DNA from: Planctomycetota bacterium | GTDB lineage: Bacteria > Planctomycetota > UBA1135 > UBA2386 | Direction of reading: 5' to 3' | Assembly (NCBI GenBank): GCA_020638695.1 | Contig: JACKIB010000003.1 | Coordinates: 124,001 to 188,000 of the forward strand | DNA: 64,000 nt | In this document: positions 18,201 through 26,196 of the stretch, piece after piece | Layout: every line of letters begins with the position of its first letter | Position numbering within the stretch: position 1 is the first letter of the stretch | Notes under the pieces: generated by a model | Databases searched by the model: none | What the model was told of the DNA's origin: nothing | What the model saw: the letters and a program-made list of their open reading frames with translations, nothing else | Program-made: the position numbers and the translations under genes

Positions 18201-19512
18201 GAGGGGTGTAGCCCCACGGCTCGTAGTACGACGGGAAACAGGACAGATCCATCGCCCGCAACACCGCCTCGTACGGCTCGTCGAGGAAACCGTCGCCGCG
18301 GCCCAGGTAGACCGGCACCTGGATCACCTTCACCCGGCTGCCCGGCTCATTGTCGAGCCCGAGTCGGCGGCAGTGCGTGTGCACCGCGTCGTGCTCCTCG
18401 TCGAACAGGTGGTGGGTGGCGATCCCCACCGGCCCGTCGATCGACTCGAACGGCGCATCGCGCCGCTCCAGCACCTCGCTGCGCAGCCCGGAGTTGCCGG
18501 CCGGAACGAGCACGAACAGGACGGCGCGGCGACCCTCGCGGCGGTTGATCTCGGCGAGCGCGTCGAGCACCACGTTGATGCCCTTGTTGTGGAACTCGTA
18601 GCGGCCGGAGATGCACAGCAGCGCGGCATCGCCGATGTCCTCACCGAGGAACCGCCGCGCGAAGTCGGTCAACCGGGCGCGCACGTCGGCGCGGCCCGAC
18701 TTGCCGGCGATCTCATCGACCACCGCCAAGTCGATGCCGTTGGGGAGCAGCGGCTCGGGACGCCGCCCGTGCAGCAGCTCCGCCTCGTCGGCGGTGATCT
18801 CGCTGACCGTGGTGAACACGTCCGCCACCCGGGCACACACACCCTCCAGCGAGTGTTTGGCCGTGACGTTGTGTTCGGTCGCCAGTCCCTCCGCGGTCTT
18901 GTCGCCCAGCCCATCGCTGGGCGAATGCCCGAGCGACGACAACGCGCGGCCGAGCATGGTGGCGTGCGTGGTGAACACCGAACCGACCACCGGCAGGCGC
19001 TTGTGCAGGTAGAGCAGCGCCGAGCCGGTCATCCACTCGTGGGCATGCACCACCGCCCGCTTGTGCCGGGGCGCCAGGTACTCCTCCCACCACCGCTCGA
19101 TGACGCGGCCGGCCGCGTGGCCGAACAGCACCGGCTCGACGTAGTCCCACCCACCGGAGATCGAGTCGACTTCGAAGCCCTCCCACAGCTCGGCCAGGAT
19201 GTCGTCGCGCCGCTCGTACAGGCGCGAGAACTCGACCAAGATGGTTCGCGGCTGCCCGGGCACGCGCCACCTGCCGACCCGCACCGAGATCCCCTGGCTG
19301 CGACAGGTCTCGCAGAATTCCTCGTGTCCGGGCTCGTCGTCGAACGGCACCTCGCGGCCGCCCCCCGACAGCAGCCACGGCCCGATCGCGATGTAGTCAT
19401 CGCCCAGACGGTCGGTGGCGGTTTGCGCCTTGGTGGAGATCACCGTGTGGATCCCTCCGACCATGTTGCAGATCTCCCAGCTGACCTCGAACAGGACCAA
19501 CGGACTACTCAT
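15286..19512 (-). CDS. Fusion of GT3 glycogen synthase and GT35 alpha-glucan phosphorylase
   Basis: The start MSSPLVLFEVSWEICNMVGG at 19512 gives 1408 residues. Residues 1 to ~555 match the eukaryote-type GT3 glycogen synthase (EVSWEICNMVGGIHTV, THATMLGR, SGRYEFHNKGINV, PSYYEPWGYTPQE), which normally uses UDP-glucose. A basic linker (~555-585) leads into a short-type alpha-glucan phosphorylase: DUF3417-like start (LANNYWWSWD), HMNEGHAAF, and the pyridoxal-phosphate site SGTSGMKAAANGG with Lys1165. One polypeptide thus has both chain-building and phosphorolytic modules. It overlaps the GH57 gene by 8 nt (ATGAGTAG), so it is translationally coupled. Direction of flux in vivo cannot be inferred. 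Confidence 0.92.
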   Translation of the reverse strand: MSSPLVLFEVSWEICNMVGGIHTVISTKAQTATDRLGDDYIAIGPWLLSGGGREVPFDDEPGHEEFCETCRSQGISVRVGRWRVPGQPRTILVEFSRLYERRDDILAELWEGFEVDSISGGWDYVEPVLFGHAAGRVIERWWEEYLAPRHKRAVVHAHEWMTGSALLYLHKRLPVVGSVFTTHATMLGRALSSLGHSPSDGLGDKTAEGLATEHNVTAKHSLEGVCARVADVFTTVSEITADEAELLHGRRPEPLLPNGIDLAVVDEIAGKSGRADVRARLTDFARRFLGEDIGDAALLCISGRYEFHNKGINVVLDALAEINRREGRRAVLFVLVPAGNSGLRSEVLERRDAPFESIDGPVGIATHHLFDEEHDAVHTHCRRLGLDNEPGSRVKVIQVPVYLGRGDGFLDEPYEAVLRAMDLSCFPSYYEPWGYTPQESLAVGVPTITSDYAGFGRWARKEGLGPTDGITVLPRVRVTYKAVVESMVGVLEEFFGHWKSEAPSVHTATCRATAARTSWSDLFANYEAAYARAADAVVQRGAAGVVQRRSPRRPHKVQKAATPRLTQFDVAAKLPEELRGLTRLANNYWWSWDAEATALFADPAPQVWAECRHNPVAFLQRVGSKVLDRLAADRDYTGRLASALARLEDYLTVDKRTGHLTPDGDRRLSPEHPVAYFSAEFGIHESMPIYSGGLGILAGDHLKSASDLGLPLVGIGMLYRMGYMHQQLTATGEQTEVDRENDPRNLPLECVRTVEGAPLEVTVQLPARRLYLRAWRVRVGRVSLYLLDANTPSNSVEDRDITRNLYGGAEETRILQEIVLGRGGARLLRRLGIRPAVYHMNEGHAAFLTLERVSRLVREEGLTFDAAREIVRATTVFTTHTPVPAGHDRFHEDLVRRYFADAEGWVGVPWERFFDLGRDGEGQFNMTYLALSFASMVNGVSKLHGTASRALLGPFWPGLLEAEVPIHTVTNGIHVPTWTAPEIVKALDAGDQLPVGGAQLSRAAEAADPKRLWAAKAQLKQTLLEHARASIQDSFVRRNDSPLTLHRILEGLSEDALLIGFARRFAPYKRAHLLFADIDRLQRILNDPDRPVRILVAGKAHPRDTRGKDILRDIADRTRGDELIGRVFFLENYDIELARSLVQGVDVWLNNPIRMLEASGTSGMKAAANGGLNLSIGDGWWPEAFDGDNGWTIAGDRVYADQKLQDQFDSAALYRLLEEEVVPTYFDRDPSGVPAEWVRRMVHDLQTIPRQFNTDRMVQEYVDLAYRPLGLNYFEYVQDLKAKAKHLAVEAKRIRQGFGQVRVVDAQVADLADLRVGETIDVRLDIDLGPLAPEDVRVELVVGQMLGDTLGDPTAVQLAPVSAPGASPATFEGSYRVEGAGHFGHGLRVRARHGEDIGGALKDLTFWV

Positions 19513-20851
19513 CTGCGCTGTTGCTCGCTCGCTTGCTTGTGGGGACTCGCCCGGACCCTGGGGACGCGCCGGAGTCCGGCTGCGGCGCGCGGGGAACATC
19601 CGTCGCCGGCCGCACCGGTGCCTCTGCTATCGGTTCGCCACCGGCCACGACTTCGCCAACCGGACCGGAACGCGGCCCGGACAGCTCGGATTTCAGGTCG
19701 TCGAGAACGCTCATGAACCGCACGAACGCCTCGTGGGGGGTGTCGTAGGGGCTGAAGTACTTGTGCACGTCACCGTCGGTGAAGTACTTCGTACACATGT
19801 AGTAGACGTGGTCGGAAGTGGTGAGCCGGCGCCAGACCTCCAGCAGTTCCGGCCGGGCGCGGATCTTCCGCTCCAACAGGTAGAGTTCGCGGTGCGCCGC
19901 CTGCTGCATGTCGTTGCCCAGCCAAGCCGACAGGTCGCGCTCCTGGTCGGCCCACGACACCGTGTCGGGGATCGGCAGGACGCCGGCCGGCTCGCACGAC
20001 GCCGCGAGTTCGCACGGGGTCTGGAAGGAGAACCGCGGATTCTCCAGCACGTAGCCCGGCAGGTGGCGCATGAACTCGAGGATCCCGGTCTCCTCGGCCC
20101 ACTGGTGCTCGCCGAACGTCTCGTAGTCCATGAACAGGCCGAGGAACTGCGCCTGCTCCGGCACCGCGTGCAGCCAGCCGGCGAAGGTATCGGCGAACAA
20201 CGGGTAGTGCGACCAGCACTTGTTGCTGAAGCGGAACGCGATGTCGTCGGAGAACACGTAGCTGCGCAGCAACAGCTTCAGCCGTTCGCAACCGCGCGGT
20301 CGGTAGACCAGCTGCGGGCTCCGCCAACCGAGCAGCCGGTCGGCGCCCTCGCCGAGCAACACGTCGAAACCGAGCCGCTCGACGCGGCGTGCCACATCCT
20401 CGTCGATGCACAGCTCGGTGTTGCGGAAGGTGGTCGGACGCTGCCCGAACAGCTGCTCGATCCGCGACCGCTGGGCTTCGACTTGATGCTCGAACTCCTC
20501 GGGCGCGCGGTCGAACGCCAGACTGTGGTGAGACGTCTCGGCGAGGAATTCGACGCAGCCGGTGTCGGCCAGCGCGACGAAGCTGTCGACCACTGCCGGA
20601 ACCCAGTCGCTTAGCTGTTGCAACAACGTTCCCGAGAGTGAGAACGAGCAGCGGAACCGTCCGTCGGTGGCGGCGATCTGCTGCAGCAGGATCTCGTTCA
20701 TCGGCAAGTAGCAGCGATCGGCCACCCGCCGGACGATGCGGCGGTTCTCGGAGTCGTCGAACCGTTGCTTGCCCTGCCCGACGTCGCTCGGGTGGAACGG
20801 TGCGAGCCGGTAGGGCTGGTGCACCTGGAAGTAGAACACCACCGCGGTCAT
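19505..20851 (-). CDS. GH57 alpha-amylase-like glycoside hydrolase
   Basis: The 448-residue protein starts MTAVVFYFQVHQPYRLAPF, the usual GH57 beginning (motif 1 HQP). The likely nucleophile is Glu146 in TFRNTEL and the acid/base Asp242 in FMDYETFGEHQW. Length and motifs fit cytoplasmic GH57 alpha-amylases of the MJ1611 type rather than the longer GH57 branching enzymes. The last ~70 residues are low-complexity (proline, glycine, serine). Its ATG overlaps the stop of the GH133 gene as ATGA, and its end overlaps the next start. It probably trims or remodels glycogen with its operon partners. Confidence 0.9.
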   Translation of the reverse strand: MTAVVFYFQVHQPYRLAPFHPSDVGQGKQRFDDSENRRIVRRVADRCYLPMNEILLQQIAATDGRFRCSFSLSGTLLQQLSDWVPAVVDSFVALADTGCVEFLAETSHHSLAFDRAPEEFEHQVEAQRSRIEQLFGQRPTTFRNTELCIDEDVARRVERLGFDVLLGEGADRLLGWRSPQLVYRPRGCERLKLLLRSYVFSDDIAFRFSNKCWSHYPLFADTFAGWLHAVPEQAQFLGLFMDYETFGEHQWAEETGILEFMRHLPGYVLENPRFSFQTPCELAASCEPAGVLPIPDTVSWADQERDLSAWLGNDMQQAAHRELYLLERKIRARPELLEVWRRLTTSDHVYYMCTKYFTDGDVHKYFSPYDTPHEAFVRFMSVLDDLKSELSGPRSGPVGEVVAGGEPIAEAPVRPATDVPRAPQPDSGASPGSGRVPTSKRASNSADE

Positions 20852-22962
20852 TCGGCAGCCCTCGCGAGCGGCAGCGTCCCCTCGATGAGTGCCGCGGCCC
20901 GCAGCAGCTCGCCGGTGTTCCACGCCTGGGCAAACGTGCCGCCGCCACCGTGCGGCGGGTCGCCGTCGAACACCTCGGCGATGTGTTCGAGCCCGCCGAC
21001 CTGCAGCTCGGGCGCGAAGCCATCGATCCACGCGCGGAGCCGCGCGGACACCGCTTCTTCCGCATCGACGCGCAGCGCCAGCTCGCAGAAGCAGCCGAGC
21101 AGCCACGGCCACACGGTGCCCTGGTGGTACGCCCGGTCGCGCTCCTCGGGCCCGCCACCGTAGCGCGGGCAGTAGTCGGGGTGATCCGGCGCCAGGGTGC
21201 GCAGCCCGCGCGGGGTCCACAGATCGGTCTCGGCGCGTGCCAGCACACCAGCCCGTTGCGCGCGGCTCAGCGGACTCAGCTCGAGCGACGCCGCCAGCAC
21301 CATGTTGGGGCGCACGCTGCAGTCGGCGACCCCGTCGCGCCACACGTCGGCCAGGTAGCCTGGTTCGGGCAGCCAGAAGCGGTCGAGGAAGGCGCGACCG
21401 GCGCGTTCGGCCTGCGGCGCGAAACGGCGGAACGATGCGTCGCCGAACCGTTCCCCGAGTTCGGCCAAGTACCGCAGCAACGAGTACCACAGGGCCTGGA
21501 TCTCGACCGGGCAGCCGTGCCGCGGCGTCACCGCACCGGAAGCCGGCTTGGCATCCATCCAGGTCGGGTTCAGGTCCGGCGTGCCGGCGTGGACCAGCCC
21601 GTGTTCGTCGACCCGGATGCCGAGCGCCGCCCCACGTTGTCCCGCCCCGGTCGCATAGCCGTCGGCAATCGCCTGCAGCGCGCCGCGGAGCGGCCACGGG
21701 TCGCCCCCGGCCCGATCGAACAGCAGCACCGCGCGGGCGAACCACAGCGCCGCATCCACACTTCCGTAGTGGCTGTCCGCAACGCCGGCGCCGAAGATGT
21801 TCGGCAGCAGACCGTCGACCAGGAACGGCACGGCCCCGTGCAGCACCTCGGCACAACCGTCGCGGTCGCCGCGAGCCAGCGTCAATCCGGGCAGCGCGAG
21901 GAAGGTGTCGCGACCCCACTCACCGAACCATGGAAACCCTGCCAGCACACCCCGGCGCCCGGCGGCATCCGTGTACAGGAAGTCGTCCGCCGCCCGCACA
22001 CAGCGCGCGACCACGCCACCCGGCACGCTCGCTCGCTGGTTGTCATCGAACTTCCACGCAGGAGTCAGCGAGTCGTGCGGTTCGCTCGCAAGGAGCCGCG
22101 ACGGAGCTGCGACGCCGCGAGCGGGCCGTAGGGCCCGTGATTCCTGTGAGGAACTTCGGCTACACCCCGCTGGGTCCCCCTCCGCCGCGTGCCACGAACC
22201 GCGCGGCTCCGGGATCGGCCCATCGATGGTCGCCGCCAGCACCACCTCCTGGCCCGGACCGAGTTCGATCTCGATGGTCCCAGGGGAGAACACGTCCTCC
22301 GAACCGTCGTAGCCGCGCGCGAGATCGGTGGAATAGCGCAGCCCGGTGTGCCAGGTCGGCGCGGCACGAAAGCCCCAAGCTCCGTCGGTCGCGATCGCCA
22401 GGTCGAGCGGCGGCAGGCTCGGGTAGCACTGCCAACGCAGCCCGCAGTCGGTGGTCGCGGTGTCCGGCTGGAGAACGTCGTTGCGCACCGTCAAGTGATC
22501 GGCAGGACGGAACGGCAGCAGCACTCCGAGCGACAGGGCGAGCGGTTCGCGCGCGGCGGTGGCGGGACGGGAGTAGCGGACCAGCACCGCGTGGCGCCCC
22601 GAGAGCATGCGGATTTCTCGGACCAGCTGCCCACCGGGACACTCGAGGACCGCCCGCACGAAGGGCCGCGCGGCGAATGCCACGGGATCGATCCCGCCCT
22701 GCGCGGTGGCTGACGACACCCGCTCCCCACGGCACCCGACGGTCTCGGTGAAACCCGCGAAGTACAGGTGCCGCACGGCGGTCCCCGGGCGGGGCGCCAC
22801 CAACAGTCCGTGGTAGCGGCGGGTCCGCAGGAGGCTCGGGGTACCCGCGGCGTAGCCGCCCCGCCCGTCCGTCAGCAGCCACTCCGCCGGAGGGTCCCGG
22901 TGCGGCGGGACCGCGCCTGCCTGGGGCGCGGACCAGGCATTCTGTGTGGGCACCGGGGTCAC
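20848..22962 (-). CDS. GH133 glycogen debranching enzyme (amylo-alpha-1,6-glucosidase) with repeat insertion
   Basis: The protein has 704 residues. The N-terminal GDE domain (WLLTDGRGGYAAGTPSLLRTRRYHGLLV) covers ~20-260. The (alpha/alpha)6 catalytic domain covers ~310-700, with WFGEWGRDTFLALPGL, VDAALWF and YHQGTVWPWLLG. It hydrolyses alpha-1,6 branches of glycogen. Oddly, residues ~264-309, between the two domains, are encoded by a copy of dispersed element A (GVAAPSRLLASEPHDS is also the conceptual reading of the intergenic copies), in frame and without a stop. First gene of the coupled operon GH133-GH57-GT3/GT35; it starts 111 bp from the divergent phoB. Confidence 0.9.
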   Translation of the reverse strand: MTPVPTQNAWSAPQAGAVPPHRDPPAEWLLTDGRGGYAAGTPSLLRTRRYHGLLVAPRPGTAVRHLYFAGFTETVGCRGERVSSATAQGGIDPVAFAARPFVRAVLECPGGQLVREIRMLSGRHAVLVRYSRPATAAREPLALSLGVLLPFRPADHLTVRNDVLQPDTATTDCGLRWQCYPSLPPLDLAIATDGAWGFRAAPTWHTGLRYSTDLARGYDGSEDVFSPGTIEIELGPGQEVVLAATIDGPIPEPRGSWHAAEGDPAGCSRSSSQESRALRPARGVAAPSRLLASEPHDSLTPAWKFDDNQRASVPGGVVARCVRAADDFLYTDAAGRRGVLAGFPWFGEWGRDTFLALPGLTLARGDRDGCAEVLHGAVPFLVDGLLPNIFGAGVADSHYGSVDAALWFARAVLLFDRAGGDPWPLRGALQAIADGYATGAGQRGAALGIRVDEHGLVHAGTPDLNPTWMDAKPASGAVTPRHGCPVEIQALWYSLLRYLAELGERFGDASFRRFAPQAERAGRAFLDRFWLPEPGYLADVWRDGVADCSVRPNMVLAASLELSPLSRAQRAGVLARAETDLWTPRGLRTLAPDHPDYCPRYGGGPEERDRAYHQGTVWPWLLGCFCELALRVDAEEAVSARLRAWIDGFAPELQVGGLEHIAEVFDGDPPHGGGGTFAQAWNTGELLRAAALIEGTLPLARAAE
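22036..22173 (-). repeat. Intragenic element A3, translated in frame
   Basis: A 138-bp family-A copy, in the sense of its host gene, starts and ends with CTGG in place of CTAG. The core GGGCCCTACGGCCCGCTCGC and TTGCGAGCGAACCGCA match A1. About 27 bp around the central CTTGT/ACAAG hairpin are deleted. The span equals 46 codons. Confidence 0.85.
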
Positions 22963-23019
22963 AGAGTGTCATCTTGGCTGCCGGCCCTCAGCATTCCAGC
23001 GCCGTCTGATTGCCATCTG

Positions 23020-23036
23020 CTTCACCCAAACTTCAC
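23020..23036 (+). promoter_or_regulatory. Candidate Pho box upstream of phoB
   Basis: CTTCACCCAAACTTCAC is two copies of CTTCAC with an 11-bp period, 38 bp before the phoB ATG. PhoB/PhoP regulators bind direct repeats of 11 bp. A matching three-repeat array precedes pstS, which supports autoregulation. Confidence 0.5.
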
Positions 23037-23073
23037 TCGGGCGGGGCCGGCGGCTTGCTAGCGTTCAGGCGAA

Positions 23074-23766
23074 ATGGCACGCAAGATCGTCGTCATCGAG
23101 GACGAACCCGACATCCTCGAGGTGCTCACCTTCAACCTCCAGCGCGAGGGCTACGAGGTCACCGGCGCCACCGACGGGGCGGACGGACTCGACACGCTTC
23201 GGCGGGTGCAGCCCGATCTGGTACTGCTCGACCTGATGCTTCCGACCATGGACGGCATCGAAGTGTGCCGGAACGCCAAGGCGGATCCGGCGCTCAAGGA
23301 CACCCCGATCATCGTGGTGTCCGCCAAGGGTGAGGAAAGCGACATCGTGCTCGGACTCGGGGTCGGTGCGGACGACTACATCACCAAGCCGTTCAGCCCC
23401 AAAGAGCTGATTGCCCGGGTGCAGGCGGTGTTGCGCCGCGGCCCGATGCGCTCGACGCAGAGCGAGACGCGGCGCGTGGTGCGCGGCGAGCTCACGATCG
23501 ACCTCGACCGGCACGAAGTGCTGGTCGCCGGGGCCCGAGTCGATCTCACCGCCACCGAAATGCGGCTGCTGCACTACCTGTCGTGCTACCCGGGGCGCGT
23601 GTTCACCCGCGATCAGTTGTTGTCCCGGGCGATCGGCCCGGACGTGGTGGTGACCGACCGCAACATCGACGTGCACGTCCGGGCGCTGCGCAAGAAGCTC
23701 GACACTCTCAGCAACTACATCGAGACGGTGCGCGGCGTCGGCTACCGCTTCCGCGATACGGACTGA
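23074..23766 (+). CDS. phoB: Phosphate regulon response regulator PhoB-like
   Basis: A 230-residue OmpR/PhoB-family regulator. The receiver domain has acidic residues at 10-11, phosphoacceptor Asp53 (LLDLMLP), Ser83 and Lys105. The C-terminal winged helix (~130-228) ends with VVVTDRNIDVHVRALRKKL and ETVRGVGYRF. Identity as PhoB rests on phoR, pstSCAB and phoU following on the same strand. It would activate these genes under phosphate limitation. Divergent from the glycogen operon; the shared 111-bp region contains the Pho box. Confidence 0.9.
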   Translation: MARKIVVIEDEPDILEVLTFNLQREGYEVTGATDGADGLDTLRRVQPDLVLLDLMLPTMDGIEVCRNAKADPALKDTPIIVVSAKGEESDIVLGLGVGADDYITKPFSPKELIARVQAVLRRGPMRSTQSETRRVVRGELTIDLDRHEVLVAGARVDLTATEMRLLHYLSCYPGRVFTRDQLLSRAIGPDVVVTDRNIDVHVRALRKKLDTLSNYIETVRGVGYRFRDTD

Positions 23767-23897
23767 CCTCGGGCGTCTCCGGCGGCGTCGGCCACGCCCC
23801 CGCCCCGACTATTGCGGTGAATCGTACCCCAACGGATCGCCGGAGCCCGCGCCCACCCCCCTGTCACAAGTCCGGTCGGCACAGGTAGATTGATCTC

Positions 23898-25670
23898 ATG
23901 CGGTCAGGCGCGCGGTTCTTCTGGCAGCTCTATGCCGGCTACGTGCTCTTGGTGGTGGTGTTCGCGGCGGTGGTCGGCGCGTCGCTGTCGCACACGATCA
24001 CGGATCACTCCTTGCAGGAGATCCGCAACCAGTTGCGCGCCAAAGCGATCCTGCTCTCTGTCACCGCCGAGCAGGCACTCGACGACGATCCCGCCGGCGC
24101 GCTCCAACGAACGATCCAACAGCTCTCGCCCCAGGTCGACACCGAGCTGGCCGTGATCACCGAGTCGGGCAAGGTCCTGGCGAGTTCCACCCGCCGCACC
24201 GAGCAGATCGGTCAACCCGACCAACCGGAGATCCAACAGGCCCGCGAGCAGGGGGAAGGCTACGCGCAGCGGTTCAGCCCGGAGCTCGGCAAGGAGGCGC
24301 TCTACCACGCGCGCAAGATCGAGAGCAACAACAAGAAGATCGGCTACGTGCGCACGGCGCTGCCGACCGACGTCATCGAGGAGTACCTCGGGCGGGTGCG
24401 GCGGCTGGTGTTCCTCGCGGCGCTGTTCGCGGCGCTGGTGGCGTTGGGCCTCGGTCTGCTGGTGGCACGCCGCGTGACCGCGCCGCTCAGCAAGATGACC
24501 GAAGCCGCTCGTTCGATCGCCGACGGCGACTTCGCGCGCCGGGTCGCGATCGATTCTTCGAACGAGATCCGCGACCTGGCCAACGCGTTCAACACGATGG
24601 CCGAGCAGCTCAACATGCGCATCGACACCATCACCAAGGAGCGGCGCATGCTGCAGACCATCCTCAGCGGCATGGTGGAAGGCGTGGTGGCTATCGACCA
24701 TGACGAGCGCGTGGTGCACATGAACGGCGTCGCCGCAGGACTGCTCGAGGTCGATGCCTCGCGGTCGATCGGCGCGCGTATCTGGGAGGCGACGCGGGTC
24801 AACGAGATCGCCAAGGCGCTGACGTCCTCGCTGAGCGGCGGCCGGGAGGTGCGCACCCAGGCGCGCCTGCTGCGCAACGGCGGGGAAGCCCTGGTCGAGA
24901 TCAACGCGGCGCCGCTGCATGACGGCGATCAGGAGCTGGTCGGGGCGGTAGTGGTATTCCACGATGTCACCGAAGTGCGCCGGCTGGAGCTGGTGCGTCG
25001 CGAGTTCGTCACCAACGCATCGCACGAGCTGAAGACCCCCATCACCGCGATCCGCGGCTTCCTCGAGACACTCGCCGCCAACCCAGAGATGCCGCCGGAA
25101 ACCCGTCACCGGTTCATCACCCGCGCCGCCGGTCAGGGCTCACGCCTGTCGACGTTGGTCACCGACCTGCTGCGGCTTTCGCAGCTCGAGTCGAAGGAGC
25201 GGCCGGACAGCTTCGAGGCGGTCGACTTGCGCGAAGTGGTGCGCGGCTCGGTGCGCGACCTCGGCACGTTCGCCAGCGAGAAGGGCGTCGATCTGCGCTA
25301 CGAACTCGGCGACCAGCCGGTGCTGGCGCGCAGCGACGCTCCCACCCTATCGCTGATCATCGACAACTTGGTGGACAACGCGATCAAGTACACCCGGACC
25401 GGCGGCAAGGTGGTGTTGCGCGCCTTCCCCAACAACAACTTCGCGCTGATCGAGGTGCAGGACAACGGCATCGGCATCGACCCGGTCCACCAGGCACGGA
25501 TCTTCGAACGCTTCTACCGGATCGACAAGGCGCGCTCGCGGGAACTCGGGGGAACCGGGCTGGGGCTGGCGATCGTCAAGCACGCTTGTGGGGTGCTCGG
25601 CGCCGAGATCCGGGTGCAGAGCATGCCGGGCCGCGGGAGCACCTTCCGGGTTCGGCTGCCGGCGCACTGA
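23898..25670 (+). CDS. phoR: Sensor histidine kinase PhoR-like
   Basis: The 590-residue protein has TM1 at ~9-30, an extracytoplasmic sensor region ~31-165, TM2 at ~168-190, HAMP ~191-243 and a PAS domain ~250-355. HisKA follows with phospho-acceptor His376 in VTNASHELKTPITAIRG, then the HATPase domain (DNLVDNAIKYT, VQDNGIGI, GGTGLGLAIVKH). It is the partner of the upstream PhoB, 131 bp away. The sizeable periplasmic region is larger than in E. coli PhoR and resembles that of Gram-positive and delta-type PhoR, so it may sense a signal directly. Confidence 0.9.
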   Translation: MRSGARFFWQLYAGYVLLVVVFAAVVGASLSHTITDHSLQEIRNQLRAKAILLSVTAEQALDDDPAGALQRTIQQLSPQVDTELAVITESGKVLASSTRRTEQIGQPDQPEIQQAREQGEGYAQRFSPELGKEALYHARKIESNNKKIGYVRTALPTDVIEEYLGRVRRLVFLAALFAALVALGLGLLVARRVTAPLSKMTEAARSIADGDFARRVAIDSSNEIRDLANAFNTMAEQLNMRIDTITKERRMLQTILSGMVEGVVAIDHDERVVHMNGVAAGLLEVDASRSIGARIWEATRVNEIAKALTSSLSGGREVRTQARLLRNGGEALVEINAAPLHDGDQELVGAVVVFHDVTEVRRLELVRREFVTNASHELKTPITAIRGFLETLAANPEMPPETRHRFITRAAGQGSRLSTLVTDLLRLSQLESKERPDSFEAVDLREVVRGSVRDLGTFASEKGVDLRYELGDQPVLARSDAPTLSLIIDNLVDNAIKYTRTGGKVVLRAFPNNNFALIEVQDNGIGIDPVHQARIFERFYRIDKARSRELGGTGLGLAIVKHACGVLGAEIRVQSMPGRGSTFRVRLPAH

Positions 25671-25671
25671 G

Positions 25672-26035
25672 CTGTTGGGGTCGCGGATCGTGGCGGTACG
25701 CGGAGATTCGTGGGTACTTCCCATGACACGTGGCAGCTGTTTCGCTGGCAGGCAGCGGCCCCGGAAGCTCCAGCAAGCAAGCGGCCCAGGCCTCATGGCG
25801 GCGCGCAGCGCCGCGCCCACCCAAGTCCTTGGGTGCGGCCTTGGCCGCGATAAGCTGTTGGGGTCGCGGATCGTGTCGGTACGCGAAGATTCTCCGGTAC
25901 CTTCCAAGCCCCGGGGCGGCAGCTTCCAGCGGGCAGCGGCACCGGAAGCGCGAACGAGCAAGCGGCCGAGGCCTGATGGCGGCGCGCGGCGCCGCGCTCA
26001 CCCGAGTCCCGGGGTGCGGCCTGGGCCGCGGTAGG
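25672..26035 (+). repeat. Two tandem copies of a 182-bp repeat (D)
   Basis: Copy 1 starts at 25672 and copy 2 at 25854. Both begin GCTGTTGGGGTCGCGGATCG, carry AAGCGGCC, CTGATGGCGGCGCGC-like and TGGGCCGCG-like blocks at the same positions, and differ mainly in the middle. No conserved open frame or CTAG end is visible. They fill most of the gap between phoR and pstS. The remaining 26036-26140 shows nothing recognisable. Confidence 0.85.
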
Positions 26036-26146
26036 AACCGGCGGACCCCGCCCGGGGCCGGGTGTCTCCCCATCGGGGGGCGTTTGCGTCTTGGCGTTCG
26101 TAGTTCATGCGCGGCCGCGGGACTTTGGGCCGGGGACGCGGCTCCG

Positions 26147-26174
26147 GTTTACGGGTTCTTCATGGAGCCTTTAT
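26147..26174 (+). promoter_or_regulatory. Candidate Pho box upstream of pstS (three 11-bp repeats)
   Basis: GTTTAC, CTTCAT and CTTTAT begin at 26147, 26158 and 26169, exactly 11 bp apart, 23 bp before the pstS ATG. The spacing and sequence match the phoB site. The array is close enough to the start to overlap the promoter -35 region. Confidence 0.55.
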
Positions 26175-26196
26175 CTGACCGGCCTACTCTGCCGCG

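Noticed and set aside
25672..26035. CRISPR array
   Set aside because: Only two long (182 bp) copies without short repeats and spacers, and no cas gene nearby.
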